Position numbers and translations under genes: made by a program | Notes under the pieces: model-generated | Database searches by the model: none | What the model saw: the letters and a program-made list of their open reading frames with translations, nothing else | Told to the model about the DNA's origin: nothing | Assembly (NCBI RefSeq): GCF_014698305.1 | Contig: NZ_JACJST010000006.1 | Span: forward strand, 1 to 64,000 | DNA from: Anabaena lutea FACHB-196 | GTDB lineage: Bacteria; Cyanobacteriota; Cyanobacteriia; Cyanobacteriales; Nostocaceae | Direction of reading: 5' to 3' | DNA: 64,000 nucleotides | Shown here: piece by piece, positions 19,231 through 28,942 of the stretch | How the letters are laid out: every line of letters begins with the position of its first letter | Numbering within the stretch: the first letter of the stretch is position 1

Positions 19231-20526
19231 ATGCTTGTTGGTTACGTTCTTAAACGCTATCCTCGTTATTCTGAAACCTTTGTCGTCAATGAAATTTTGG
19301 CTCATGAAACGGCTGGTTTAAACATTGAAATTTTCGCTTTAAGACCACCGAGTGATACTCACTTTCAAAATATTATTTCTCAGGTGCGATCGCCTGTAAC
19401 CTACATTAAAAAGCCAATTCAAGGTCGTGTGAGTGCATCTCTCAATAGTCTTGCTCCCACAGCAGCCAGCTATTTTTGGGCTGAATTACAAGAAGCTGCT
19501 AAAATCATTCCTGATTTTTGGTCAAAATTAGCAATTGCTGAAGGTGAACAAGCCAGCACCGTCTACCAAGCCGCATGGTTAGCACGGGAAGCAAAACTGA
19601 AAGGTATCACTCATTTACACGCTCACTTTGGTAGTGTAGCCACCAGTGTCGCTAGATTAGCATCTCACTTTACGGGCATTCCCTATACATTCACGGCTCA
19701 TGCTAAAGACATCTTTCATGAAAGCGTTGAATTTGCAGATATGGAACGCAAATTAAAAGATGCTTCTACCGTGGTAACTGTCAGTGACTACAACCTCAAT
19801 TATTTACAACAAACCTATCCGCAAGCTGCACAGCAAGTTAAACGTATTTACAATGGTTTGGATTTGCGACATTTACAATATTCTTCCCCGGCTGATCGTC
19901 CTCCCTTAATTATCTCAGTTGGTCGGTTAGTGGAAAAAAAAGGGCTATCTATTTTGATAGATGCTTGTGCCATTTTGAAGCAGAGAAACTGCGAGTTTCA
20001 ATGTCAAATTGTCGGGACAGGATCATTAGAAACCGCATTAAAACAACAAATCCAAGATTTAGAATTGCAATCTTTTGTAGAAATTATTGGTCTACGTCCC
20101 CAAAATGAAGTGTTTCAATTGGTGCAACAAGCGGCTGTATTTGCAGCACCTTATGTAATAGGTAAAGATGGCAACCGGGACGGACTACCAACAGTTTTAT
20201 TAGAGACAATGGCTTTAGGAACTCCCTGTGTGAGTACAGATGTAACGGGTATTCCTGAAGTGGTGCGTCATGGTGAAACTGGGTTAATTGTGCCACAAAA
20301 TAATGCTGAAAAGTTGGCGTTTTCACTTCAGGAATTGCTTACTGATTCAGCTTTGCGGGTGAGGTTGTCAACTCAAGCTAGGCAATTAATTAAATCTGAG
20401 TTTGATATTTATTGCAATACTGCTGTGTTAAGGGGATTATTTTGCACACAGAGGAGGACACTTGCTTGGGCGGGTTCCCCGACTTGTGCAAAGTGTCTGT
20501 CGCGCAGAGACGCAGAGGAGTTATAA
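19231..20526 (+). CDS. Glycosyltransferase family 4
   Basis: 431 residues, GT-B fold. N-terminus LVGYVLKRYPRYSETFVVNEI is typical of exopolysaccharide GT4 enzymes. HAHFGSVATSVARLA, SVGRLVEKKG and the donor site E-X7-E-like region (GLPTVLLETMALGTPCVSTDVTGIPEVV, in parts) are present. The last ~28 residues (TQRRTLAWAGSPTCAKC...) are read through an intergenic hairpin repeat and do not belong to the family. The upstream end is an octamer array with no ribosome site. Translation of the next gene begins 3 bp after the stop. Confidence 0.88.
   Translation: MLVGYVLKRYPRYSETFVVNEILAHETAGLNIEIFALRPPSDTHFQNIISQVRSPVTYIKKPIQGRVSASLNSLAPTAASYFWAELQEAAKIIPDFWSKLAIAEGEQASTVYQAAWLAREAKLKGITHLHAHFGSVATSVARLASHFTGIPYTFTAHAKDIFHESVEFADMERKLKDASTVVTVSDYNLNYLQQTYPQAAQQVKRIYNGLDLRHLQYSSPADRPPLIISVGRLVEKKGLSILIDACAILKQRNCEFQCQIVGTGSLETALKQQIQDLELQSFVEIIGLRPQNEVFQLVQQAAVFAAPYVIGKDGNRDGLPTVLLETMALGTPCVSTDVTGIPEVVRHGETGLIVPQNNAEKLAFSLQELLTDSALRVRLSTQARQLIKSEFDIYCNTAVLRGLFCTQRRTLAWAGSPTCAKCLSRRDAEEL
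20446..20520. repeat. GCAGAG/hairpin repeat fused to the 3' end of a glycosyltransferase
   Basis: Composite repeat with GAGGAGGACACTTGC, a CGGGTTCCCCG core, GCAAAGTGTC and CGCAGAGACGCAGAGG. The arms GGACACTT and AAGTGTC are inverted. It is nearly the same as 23488-23574, and both are translated as C-terminal tails. Confidence 0.8.
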
Positions 20527-20529
20527 GGA

Positions 20530-21675
20530 GTGAGAGTTGCTTATATTTGTGCTGATGCCGGAATTCCTGTTTTTGGACAAAAGGGATGTTCTATTCATGT
20601 TCAAGAGGTGATACGAGCATTACAAAAGCAAGGTTGTGAAGTTGATTTGTTTGCTACTCGCATTGGGGGAATAGCACCAGCAGATTTAGCTAATGTTGTT
20701 GTTCATCAATTGCCAGCAATTCCCAAGGTGGAAAAGGAAATAAGGGAACAAGTTGCTTTAGGAATTAATTATAATTTACGTTTAGATTTGCAGAAATTGG
20801 GAAATTTTCACTTAATTTATGAGCGTTATTCTCTATGGAGTTATAGCGCAATGGAATTTGCGAAAGAAAAGGGAATTCCTGGTTTATTAGAGGTCAATTC
20901 TCCTTTGATTGCAGAACAGGCAAAACATCGCGGTTTAATAGATTTTGATAATGCTGAAAAAGTTGCACATCGAGTTTTTCAAGCTGCTACAGCTTTGATT
21001 GCTGTTTCTGAAGAGGTGAAAAACTATTTACTGAATTATGTGGATAGTAGCAAAGTTTATGTCATCCCTAATGGTGTAAATCCTGAAAGGTTTTCTAAGA
21101 TTAAGAATTACACTAAATCGGAAACTTTTACTGTGGGATTTGTGGGAACTTTAAAACCGTGGCATGGTTTACCAATTCTCACAGAGGCTTTTGTTCAACT
21201 ACATCAAAAAGTTCCCCAATCTCGACTTTTAATTGTTGGTGATGGGCCAGAACGAGAACATCTCGAAGTTGAATTATCTACAAGGGGATTAGATGCTTAT
21301 ACTCAATTTACTGGTGCGGTAAATCCTGATCAAGTTCCTGGATTATTAGCGGCAATGGATGTGGCTGTTGCACCTTACCCAGCGCAAGCAGATTTTTATT
21401 TTTCACCGTTGAAAGTTTATGAATATATGGCGGCTGGTTTGCCTGTGGTTGCGAGCAAAATTGGGCAATTAGTCGATTTAATTGAGCCGGTGGTGAATGG
21501 TATTCTTTGTCCTCCTGGTGATGCTATAGCACTAGCTGAGGCTTTAGAAAAATTGTGGCGATCGCCTCAACTCCGTCATAGTCTAGGACAAGCTGCACGC
21601 CAAAAGGTAATGCAAAATCATACCTGGGATGCGATCGCTCAACAAATTTTGCAGATAGCAAAGGTGAGGCGATAA
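20530..21675 (+). CDS. Glycosyltransferase family 4
   Basis: 381 residues, starting with GTG at 20530, 3 bp after the previous stop. The AAGGAG overlaps the start codon itself, so coupling to the upstream gene is likely. N-terminus RVAYICADAGIPVFGQKGCS is a known GT4 beginning. It also has GFVGTLKPWHGLPIL, LLIVGDGPEREHLE and the donor site YFSPLKVYEYMAAGLPVVAS with its Glu. It sits in the same operon as the ABC exporter, whose ATG follows immediately after this stop. Confidence 0.88.
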   Translation: MRVAYICADAGIPVFGQKGCSIHVQEVIRALQKQGCEVDLFATRIGGIAPADLANVVVHQLPAIPKVEKEIREQVALGINYNLRLDLQKLGNFHLIYERYSLWSYSAMEFAKEKGIPGLLEVNSPLIAEQAKHRGLIDFDNAEKVAHRVFQAATALIAVSEEVKNYLLNYVDSSKVYVIPNGVNPERFSKIKNYTKSETFTVGFVGTLKPWHGLPILTEAFVQLHQKVPQSRLLIVGDGPEREHLEVELSTRGLDAYTQFTGAVNPDQVPGLLAAMDVAVAPYPAQADFYFSPLKVYEYMAAGLPVVASKIGQLVDLIEPVVNGILCPPGDAIALAEALEKLWRSPQLRHSLGQAARQKVMQNHTWDAIAQQILQIAKVRR

Positions 21676-23586
21676 ATGTCAACATCCCTCAAAAAAACTG
21701 TTCCTGATCTTTGGGGAATTCTGGTTTATTTCTGGCCTTATATTCGCCCACACTATGGATTAATTTTAATTTCTGCGATCGCACTAATCGCAGATGTGGG
21801 ACTCCGGGTACTAGAACCTTGGCCGCTCAAGTTTGTATTTGATTACGTTCTCATACGGAATAATCAACCAACCAATATTCCCATAATCGCAAATCTCGAA
21901 CCGCTGACTTTACTAACATTTTCCGCAGTTGCAATCCTTGTATTTACCGGATTACGCGCTTTTGCTGCCTATTGGAGTACGGTGGGATTAGCTACAGTTG
22001 GCAGCCGAGTTATGGCTGATGTGCGTAATCATTTATATCGTCATCTGCAAGATTTATCTTTGGCTTATCACACCCAAGCCCGTAGCGGTGATTTAATTAT
22101 TCGTGTCAGTAGTGATGCCAGTCGTCTACAAGAAATCATGATTACGGCTGCATTGCCGTTAGTAGTCAGTATTTTGAGTCTATTTGGCATGATTGGGGTG
22201 ATGTTTTGGATGAATCCCAGCCTTACCCTATTATCACTGCTGACGTTACCGTTATTTGTGTTAATTACCAATCGCCTCAGCCAACAAATTAAAGATTCTT
22301 CATTAAAGCAACGGAAACAAGAAGGGGCTTTAGCTGCTACTGCGGCTGAATCAATTGCAGCTATTAAATTAGTTAAAGCTTTGTGGTTGCAAGATGCTTT
22401 TGCACAAGTTTTTTCTCAACAAAATCAGCGTAGTCTTAATGAGAGTGTCAAAACCCAACGTTTGGCCGCTCACCTAGAACGGACTGTAGATGCTGTCATT
22501 GCTTTAGGAACAGCTATTGTCTTGTGGTATGGTTCTTGGTTAGCGTTGCGAGATGCCTTGACACCAGGGGATGTACTGGTATTTATTACCTATCTCAAGA
22601 ATGCCTTTAAGCCTGTGCAGAACTTCGCTAAGTACACAGGTAGACTGGCTAAAGCGGCGGCTTCTGGGGAACGAATTTTAGATGTATTAAATCAGCAGCC
22701 TGATGTCAGAGATTTACCAGATGCAATTCCAGCGCCGATTTTTCAAGGTGCGGTGTGTTTTGATCATGTTAATTTTGGCTATGAACTAGGACAAGTTCTG
22801 TTAGAAGACATCAATTTAAATATTCAACCAGGACAACAAATAGCAATTGTCGGCACTTCTGGTAGTGGGAAATCTACATTAGTGAGTTTATTATTACGGC
22901 TTTATGACCCTTCTTTGGGTCGGATCATGATTGATGGTAGGGATATTCGAGAGTACACATTAGCATCTTTACGCCCGCAAATTTCGGTGGTTTTACAAGA
23001 AAGTATTTTGTTTGCGGCGACTATTCGGGAAAATATCGCTTATGGTGTGGCTGGGGTTTCTGATGTTGAAATTGAAAATGCTGCACGTTTAGCTAATGCC
23101 CATGATTTTATCCAAGCTTTACCCCAAGGATATGATACTTTTGTAGGGGAAAGAGGAGCAACACTTTCGGGGGGACAACGCCAACGAATTGCGATCGCAC
23201 GTGCTGCTATTCGTCAAACTCCCATTCTCATTTTAGATGAACCTACCACGGGTTTAGATAAGGGTAATGAAAAGGCTGTAATTAATGCCCTCCAAAAGCT
23301 TTCTCAAAACCGTACAACCTTCTTAATTACCCATGATCTTAATTTTGCAACTCGCGCAGACATGATTATTTACATGGAAAATGGGCGGGTTTTGGAACAA
23401 GGTTCTCATTGGGAATTGATGCAACAAAATGGTCGTTATGCGGCTTTGTATCAAGTGCAAGTTGCAATGCGAAATGAGGAGAATTTTTCTCACGCAGAGG
23501 AGGACACTTGCATGGGCGGGTCTCCCGACTTGAGCAAAGTGTCCGTCACGCAGAGGCGCAGAGGCGCGGAGGAGAGTAAGATATGA
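21676..23586 (+). CDS. ABC exporter (fused permease and ATPase)
   Basis: 636 residues, a type IV ABC exporter half-transporter that probably works as a homodimer in the inner membrane. Six membrane helices cover about 30-330. The ATPase has Walker A GTSGSGKST, Q-loop VVLQES, signature LSGGQRQRIAIARA, Walker B ILILDEP and the switch His in ITHD. The start directly follows the previous stop. The C-terminal ~35 residues (SHAEEDTCMGGSPDLSKVS...) are encoded by the intergenic repeat at 23488-23574, and the native end is probably near VQVAMRNEE. In this context it likely exports the glycan or glycolipid product. Confidence 0.9.
   Translation: MSTSLKKTVPDLWGILVYFWPYIRPHYGLILISAIALIADVGLRVLEPWPLKFVFDYVLIRNNQPTNIPIIANLEPLTLLTFSAVAILVFTGLRAFAAYWSTVGLATVGSRVMADVRNHLYRHLQDLSLAYHTQARSGDLIIRVSSDASRLQEIMITAALPLVVSILSLFGMIGVMFWMNPSLTLLSLLTLPLFVLITNRLSQQIKDSSLKQRKQEGALAATAAESIAAIKLVKALWLQDAFAQVFSQQNQRSLNESVKTQRLAAHLERTVDAVIALGTAIVLWYGSWLALRDALTPGDVLVFITYLKNAFKPVQNFAKYTGRLAKAAASGERILDVLNQQPDVRDLPDAIPAPIFQGAVCFDHVNFGYELGQVLLEDINLNIQPGQQIAIVGTSGSGKSTLVSLLLRLYDPSLGRIMIDGRDIREYTLASLRPQISVVLQESILFAATIRENIAYGVAGVSDVEIENAARLANAHDFIQALPQGYDTFVGERGATLSGGQRQRIAIARAAIRQTPILILDEPTTGLDKGNEKAVINALQKLSQNRTTFLITHDLNFATRADMIIYMENGRVLEQGSHWELMQQNGRYAALYQVQVAMRNEENFSHAEEDTCMGGSPDLSKVSVTQRRRGAEESKI
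23488..23574. repeat. GCAGAG/hairpin repeat fused to the 3' end of the ABC exporter
   Basis: CTCACGCAGAGGAGGACACTT, then a CGGGTCTCCCG core, AAGTGTCC and GTCACGCAGAGGCGCAGAGG. It is the sister copy of 20446-20520, in the same orientation and the same position relative to a 3' end within one operon. Confidence 0.8.
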
Positions 23587-24590
23587 ATGTTTTTGTGAGC
23601 GATACTTTTAATAGTTTGGCTGATCCGAAAATGCCTTTTTTATCAGCAGCAATTGATCCGGTACAGGTGCAAGAATGCTTGATTGAATATTTACCAACTG
23701 CTCAAAATAATCATCTTCAAAAAATTGAAGTTATTCGACACAAACCAGGAAGACGTTGTTTAATTGAATATCAATTAATTAATTATCAAGGAAAAACAAT
23801 AACCCTAATTGGTAAAGTTCGCGCTAAGGGAACGGATTTTTATAGTTATGAATTACAGAAATCTTTGTGGGAATCAGGATTTGGTGAGGATAGTGTTGAT
23901 GGTATTTCTGTTCCTGAACCTGTGGGCATAATTCCTGAATGGCAAATGTGGTTACAGCGTAAAGTTGAAGGTGTGACATTTACTCAATGTTTAACACAAA
24001 ATAACGGTGTTTTTTTATCCCAAAGAATTGCTGAAGTTGCCCATAAATTACACACAACTAATATTTCCCTTCGTCGTTCTCATACTATGAATGATGAATT
24101 ACGTATCTTACATGAACGCATTCCTTTAGTTATCCCAAAATATCCACAATGGCAAGAACGGTTAGAGAAAATTTTAGAGGAATGTGATTATTTAGAAAAT
24201 AACTTTACAGAAACAAATATTTGTGGTATTCATCGAGATTTTTATCCAGATCAAGTGATTGTTAATAATGAGCGTTTGTATTTAATTGATTTAGATTTAT
24301 ATTGCCAAGGTGATCCAGCATTAGATATTGGTAATTTTATTGGACATATTCAAGAATATAGTCTGCGTGTATTTGGTGATTCTGAAAAGCTGCGTGATTT
24401 AGAATTATCTTTGATTGAACGATTTGTTAAACTTACAAGTGATGATTTTAGAGTGGCAATTGAAGCTTATACGACTTTGACTTTAGTCAGACATATTTAT
24501 ATTAGCACTCTATTTTTAGATCGTTCTTTTTTTACAGAATCACTATTAAATATATGCGAACAGCGATTGAAGAGAATTCGTAATTTGTAA
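23583..24590 (+). CDS. Aminoglycoside phosphotransferase-like kinase
   Basis: 335 residues of the APH/choline-kinase-like fold. The catalytic loop GIHRDFYPDQ and the metal-binding LIDLDLYCQGDPALDIGN are intact. It starts in an ATGA overlap with the ABC exporter stop, so the two are co-translated. Because it belongs to a glycan cluster, it more likely phosphorylates a sugar or a lipid-linked precursor than an antibiotic. The substrate is unknown. Confidence 0.82.
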   Translation: MNVFVSDTFNSLADPKMPFLSAAIDPVQVQECLIEYLPTAQNNHLQKIEVIRHKPGRRCLIEYQLINYQGKTITLIGKVRAKGTDFYSYELQKSLWESGFGEDSVDGISVPEPVGIIPEWQMWLQRKVEGVTFTQCLTQNNGVFLSQRIAEVAHKLHTTNISLRRSHTMNDELRILHERIPLVIPKYPQWQERLEKILEECDYLENNFTETNICGIHRDFYPDQVIVNNERLYLIDLDLYCQGDPALDIGNFIGHIQEYSLRVFGDSEKLRDLELSLIERFVKLTSDDFRVAIEAYTTLTLVRHIYISTLFLDRSFFTESLLNICEQRLKRIRNL

Positions 24591-24632
24591 TTATCTATAT
24601 TTATATCTCTCGATGGTGCATAAATTTATTTT

Positions 24633-24667
24633 TTCTCACGCAGAGACGCAGAGGGCGCAGAGCAGAG
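24633..24667. repeat. GCAGAG-family repeat upstream of the porin
   Basis: TCTCACGCAGAGACGCAGAG followed by GGCGCAGAGCAGAG. It lies just ahead of the true porin start and would be read as a spurious N-terminal extension if the upstream ATG were used. Confidence 0.7.
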
Positions 24668-24693
24668 AGATTTCTTATTTTCAGGAGATTGCT

Positions 24694-26244
24694 GTGAAGA
24701 ATTTCGGTTGTTTACTAAAAACTGGTTTGATTAGTTTATTTATTTCTTGCATTTTGAGCAGCAGAACTCAAGCTAATTCTATCCCTTCATATATTGTTAA
24801 TGATTTTAATCAAATCAATTCTGTTTCTCAATTATCTGATATTAGTGCTGATGGTTGGAGATTTAAAACTCTACAAGCATTGATCGAAAAGTATAATTGT
24901 GTAAATAATGGTTTGTCTGACAATACAGATTTTCCTAATCAAAAGCTTAATAGATACGAATTTGCTGCTAAACTCAATGCTTGTATAGGTAGTATAAATC
25001 AGCTAATTATCAATAATGATGCTGCTACAATTGACCAAGAAAGTTTAACTGCAATCCAGCGATTACAAACTGAATTTTCAACAGAAATAAAGGTTTTTGA
25101 AACACGAGTCAGTTTATTAGAAACCAATGTTAATAAATTAGAATCACAACAGTTTTCGCCCCATGTTGAACTAGAGGGAGAGGTGATATTTGCTGTCACT
25201 GGAATAGTTGGTAAACAAAAAGCTGGAAATACTAATAAACCAATTAATGATAATTTAGTATTTAGTAATCGTGTCCGTCTTAGTTTAGAAGGTAGTTTCA
25301 CAGGTAAAGATAAACTAGAAGTGCGTTTACAAGGCAGCAATACACCCGAATTGGAAGATGTCACTGGCACTAAAATGGCCAATTTAGGATTTGATGGTGA
25401 TGATGACAATGAGGTGGAATTAGATGAAATAGAATATAGATTTGGGTTAGGTAAACAAACCCGGATGACTTTGTATGGTTTAGGGGGAGGTTTAGGTGAT
25501 TTAGTTCCTAGTATTAATCCTCTGTTTAGCGGTAGTGGAGATGGATCTATTTCTACATTTGGACGAGAAAATCCTATTCGACGACAAGGTGGTGGAGTCG
25601 GTGTTGGTATTTCTCATAATTTGAATAATGCTGTTAATTTCTCCTTGGGATATATCGCTAGTAATGCAGATAATTCTGAAAGGGGAATTTTTTCTAGTCC
25701 TAATGGTGTTATTTCTCAACTCACTCTCGAACCTACTAAAACAACAGCACTTAGTTTTACCTACGTCTATTCTCACAACAATCTCAATACGGGAACCGGC
25801 AGCGAATTAACTAGCGATCCTTTTAATGATCTAGCAAATTCGATTACTGCTAATTCTTTCGGTGCGGAAGCAGCTTGGCAAATTAACCCAACTGTTTCTC
25901 TTGGTGGTAGAGTTGGTTTTATTAATGCTGAAACAGAAGATTTACGAACAGATGCAAATGCGACTATTTCCACATGGGCAGTTTTGCTAACTCTCAAAGA
26001 TATTGGTAAAGAAGGTAGCTTTGCTGGTTTTGTATTCGGTCAACCCCCGAAGGTAACTCATAATAGTTTTGGTAAAGCCTTTGAGGATAAAGATACATCT
26101 TTACATCTAGAAGCTTTTTACCATTTTCCTATCACGGATAATCTAGCCATAACTCCGGGATTGTTTATGATTACAAGCCCGGAACATGATAATAGTAATG
26201 ACACTATTTATGTGGGTACTGTGCGGACAACATTTACCTTCTAA
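24694..26244 (+). CDS. Outer-membrane porin, cyanobacterial SLH/OprB type
   Basis: About 516 residues from the GTG at 24694, chosen because AGGAG lies 6 bp upstream and a signal peptide begins there (VKNFGCLLKTGLISLFISCILSS...QANS). The further upstream ATG (24613) reads through a repeat. An SLH-like segment follows (SDISADGWRFKTLQALIEKYN..., Y/F-rich), then a coiled coil (ETRVSLLETNVNKLESQQF) and a beta-rich barrel ending in an aromatic residue (RTTFTF). Such porins move small solutes or iron across the outer membrane and bind peptidoglycan through SLH. It closes the glycan cluster. Confidence 0.87.
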   Translation: MKNFGCLLKTGLISLFISCILSSRTQANSIPSYIVNDFNQINSVSQLSDISADGWRFKTLQALIEKYNCVNNGLSDNTDFPNQKLNRYEFAAKLNACIGSINQLIINNDAATIDQESLTAIQRLQTEFSTEIKVFETRVSLLETNVNKLESQQFSPHVELEGEVIFAVTGIVGKQKAGNTNKPINDNLVFSNRVRLSLEGSFTGKDKLEVRLQGSNTPELEDVTGTKMANLGFDGDDDNEVELDEIEYRFGLGKQTRMTLYGLGGGLGDLVPSINPLFSGSGDGSISTFGRENPIRRQGGGVGVGISHNLNNAVNFSLGYIASNADNSERGIFSSPNGVISQLTLEPTKTTALSFTYVYSHNNLNTGTGSELTSDPFNDLANSITANSFGAEAAWQINPTVSLGGRVGFINAETEDLRTDANATISTWAVLLTLKDIGKEGSFAGFVFGQPPKVTHNSFGKAFEDKDTSLHLEAFYHFPITDNLAITPGLFMITSPEHDNSNDTIYVGTVRTTFTF

Positions 26245-26598
26245 TCAAAAATTTGTTGCAGTTGGTATCCCCGTGGACGGAATTATAGCGATGTGGAATA
26301 TTTATTGATGGATCAGATGTGTTTGGGTGGTGATATCTTATGGTTTTATTTATTGGGGTATCTTTTCTCGCATCAAGATTTGTAAGCAGCACACACAGAT
26401 TTTGACCGCAGATGAACGGATGGGATATTGATTTAATCCTGTTCATCCTAAAATCCTGTAAATCCTGATTCAGACAAAGTTTCGTAAAATCTGTTACTTA
26501 ACCCCCTTCTCCAAAAAATACCCGTGTATACATTACCAACTAGATAGAGATAAAATTGAGAAGTATCCGGCATTTACCCTCACGGAGATTTTGGCCTG
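26245..26598. other. Intergenic region before recN with CCTG repeat
   Basis: 354 bp. It contains an AATCCTGTTCATCC/AATCCTGTAAATCCTG repeat at about 26432-26473, a very common cyanobacterial intergenic sequence, and part of a CGCAGATGAACGG motif. A recN promoter should lie close to 26598. Nothing else seen. Confidence 0.5.
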
Positions 26599-28326
26599 AT
26601 GTTGCTATGCCTCAGAATTGAGAATTTTGCCCTCATTGACCAACTGGAATTAGAGTTTGGTGCTGGGTTGAACGTGTTAACAGGGGAAACCGGCGCGGGA
26701 AAGTCGATTATTTTGGATGCGATTGATGCAGTTTTAGGTGGGAAAGTCTCTAGTCGTGTAATTCGCACGGGGACTAGTCGCGCTTTGGTGGAAGGTACTT
26801 TCAGTATCAATCCTTTCCTAGCGGCTTGGTTGAGTGAACAGGAAATTGATTTAATTGATGATAATTCAGTAATAATTAGTCGTGATATTTCTGTCACCAC
26901 AAGTAATATACGCAGTAGATCTCGTATAAATGGGGTGTTAGTAAATCGGCAGATTATGGGTGGTTTGCGCGATCGCATGGTGGAAATTACCGCCCAAGGA
27001 CAAACTGTACAAGTGGGACAATCTGCTCAAGTTAGAGATTGGTTAGATTTATATGGTGGTGACTCTTTGATGCAACAACGCCAAAAAGTTGCTGTTGCTT
27101 TTATGGCGTATCAACAAGCACACCAAACTTTAGAAAAACGCCGCACTTCCGAACGGGAACGTTTACAACAACTGGATTTACTCACCTATCAAGTGCAAGA
27201 ATTAGGCGCAGCAAATCTCAGTGATGCTCAAGAAATGGAACAATTGACACAGGAAAGGGAACGCCTAAATCACGTTGTTGATTTGCAACAAATGAGTTAC
27301 AAAGTTTATCAGGCTTTGTATCAAAATGAAGATGAAACTCCCACCGCTGCGGATTTGTTGGGAGATAGTGAAACGATATTAAATCACATGGTGGAGTTTG
27401 ATTCTCAATTACAATCTTTGCTGGAATTGGTGCGAGACGCAGTAGCAGCAATGATGGAAGTGGGAAGACAAATTAGTGCTTATGGGGAAGGGTTAGAAGC
27501 AGATCCGCAACGGTTAGAAGAGGTTGAAGAACGGATTCGGGAATTAAAACAAATTTGTCGCAAATATGGACCGACTCTTACGGAAGCGATCGCTTATTAT
27601 GAACGTATCCAAAAAGAATTAGCCGAACTTAATAACAGTGAACTATCAATAGAAACTTTAGAACAACAAGAACAAACTTGTTTACACCATCTCAATAAAG
27701 TAAGTCAGACATTAACCCAACTGCGTCGTCAAACTGCGGCTAATTTAGAATCTCATTTGTTAGCTGAACTTAAGCCATTAGCAATGGAAAAGGTAAAATT
27801 TCAAGTTGAAATTACACCAATTCCTCCTACCGCTATAGGTGCAGATAAAATTACTTTTATGTTTAGTCCTAACCCTGGTGAACCTATACAACCATTAACA
27901 GAAATTGCTTCTGGTGGGGAAATGAGCAGATTTTTACTAGCTTTAAAAGCTTGTTTTAATCAACATGATGGGGCTGATACAATGGTATTTGATGAAATTG
28001 ATGTGGGGGTGTCAGGAAGAGTTGCTCAAGCTATTGCTGAGAAATTACACCAACTTAGTCAAAATCAACAAGTATTATGTGTTACTCATCAGCCTTTAAT
28101 TGCAGCAATGGCAGATCGACATTTTCGAGTTGATAAACAAGTTATTAATAACAATGGTAACACTGAACAACGTACAGTTGTGAGAGTTACCAGTTTAGAT
28201 AATTTAAATACTCGTCGGCAAGAATTAGCACAGTTAGCAGGTGGTAAATCTGCCAATCAAGCGATCGCATTTGCCGAATCTCTGTTATTACAAGCTGCAA
28301 ACCACCGTCGTCAAGAACAAAGTTAA
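26599..28326 (+). CDS. recN: DNA repair protein RecN
   Basis: 575 residues, SMC-like ATPase that acts at DNA double-strand breaks. The N-terminal LLCLRIENFALIDQLELEF leads into Walker A GETGAGKS. A long central coiled coil follows (about 155-370), and the C-terminal half has the signature LTEIASGGEMSRFLLALK, Walker B MVFDEIDVGVSGR and VTHQPLIAAMADRHF. Full length. It is not related to the island that follows, so it marks its left edge. Confidence 0.95.
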   Translation: MLLCLRIENFALIDQLELEFGAGLNVLTGETGAGKSIILDAIDAVLGGKVSSRVIRTGTSRALVEGTFSINPFLAAWLSEQEIDLIDDNSVIISRDISVTTSNIRSRSRINGVLVNRQIMGGLRDRMVEITAQGQTVQVGQSAQVRDWLDLYGGDSLMQQRQKVAVAFMAYQQAHQTLEKRRTSERERLQQLDLLTYQVQELGAANLSDAQEMEQLTQERERLNHVVDLQQMSYKVYQALYQNEDETPTAADLLGDSETILNHMVEFDSQLQSLLELVRDAVAAMMEVGRQISAYGEGLEADPQRLEEVEERIRELKQICRKYGPTLTEAIAYYERIQKELAELNNSELSIETLEQQEQTCLHHLNKVSQTLTQLRRQTAANLESHLLAELKPLAMEKVKFQVEITPIPPTAIGADKITFMFSPNPGEPIQPLTEIASGGEMSRFLLALKACFNQHDGADTMVFDEIDVGVSGRVAQAIAEKLHQLSQNQQVLCVTHQPLIAAMADRHFRVDKQVINNNGNTEQRTVVRVTSLDNLNTRRQELAQLAGGKSANQAIAFAESLLLQAANHRRQEQS

Positions 28327-28942
28327 GTTCTCAACCGATGGTAAGTAGGTTGGCGTTAAAAATTGTCGTTGGGATAAGGCAGGGGGAGAAAGGGTTTTAG
28401 CCTTGTTTACTTTTCTTTACACAGTTTGGTTTTATTGTGCTTACCTACTTAAACAACGCTTTTACAAACTTACTACTTACCGTTAGATTCCACTCCCAAA
28501 AACTAACACTAACAAAAGAAAAAGCTTTCTGTTTTCAAGAGTTTTACATACTTATCTTTTAGACTACTGTGCTTTTATCCAGTACTTAAATAGTACATTT
28601 GATCTATACGTTGTGTTCAAATCGAGCATCGCACGGTTAAATACTTAGCTCATCTAACAATTAGTCATTAATAAATTTAGTTAATCATATTTTTATTAAA
28701 AGGTACTTGCTTTTTCATGAGAGTTATGAGATTCTACTATTAATCTACAATAAATCAGTCGAGATACAGTAGTTTTATCAGCAACCCACAACTAACGCTA
28801 ATGCCTACAGTGGCTAAGGAGTTGAAAAGCTTTGCCAACAACTAAATATGCAGCAGTTACAGTGGCATAGCTGACAACTGCTATACCAGAAAATCATTAT
28901 TATCCTATACTGATTTGTAAAAAATATTACTTGGAGTCTAAT
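28327..28942. promoter_or_regulatory. Long leader of the sulfur-scavenging island
   Basis: 616 bp without a credible gene, AT-rich, ahead of the first flavin monooxygenase. It holds the motif AATCAGTC-N8-GTAGTTT at 28753-28776, which recurs ahead of the GST-like copies at 42034-42058 and 50151-50174. A TTGGAG ribosome site (28931-28936) precedes the ATG at 28943. Two tiny frames of 14 and 8 codons (28801, 28850) are probably chance. Confidence 0.5.

Noticed and set aside
24999-25409. Long antisense open frame within the porin gene
   Set aside because: Low-complexity shadow of the porin reading frame. No family match, no ribosome site.
28801-28875. Two tiny frames (MPTVAKELKSFANN and MQQLQWHS) as sulfur-sensing leader peptides
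   Set aside because: No ribosome site, no Cys/Met run that could sense starvation, and no attenuator-like hairpin. Probably chance in a 600-bp leader.
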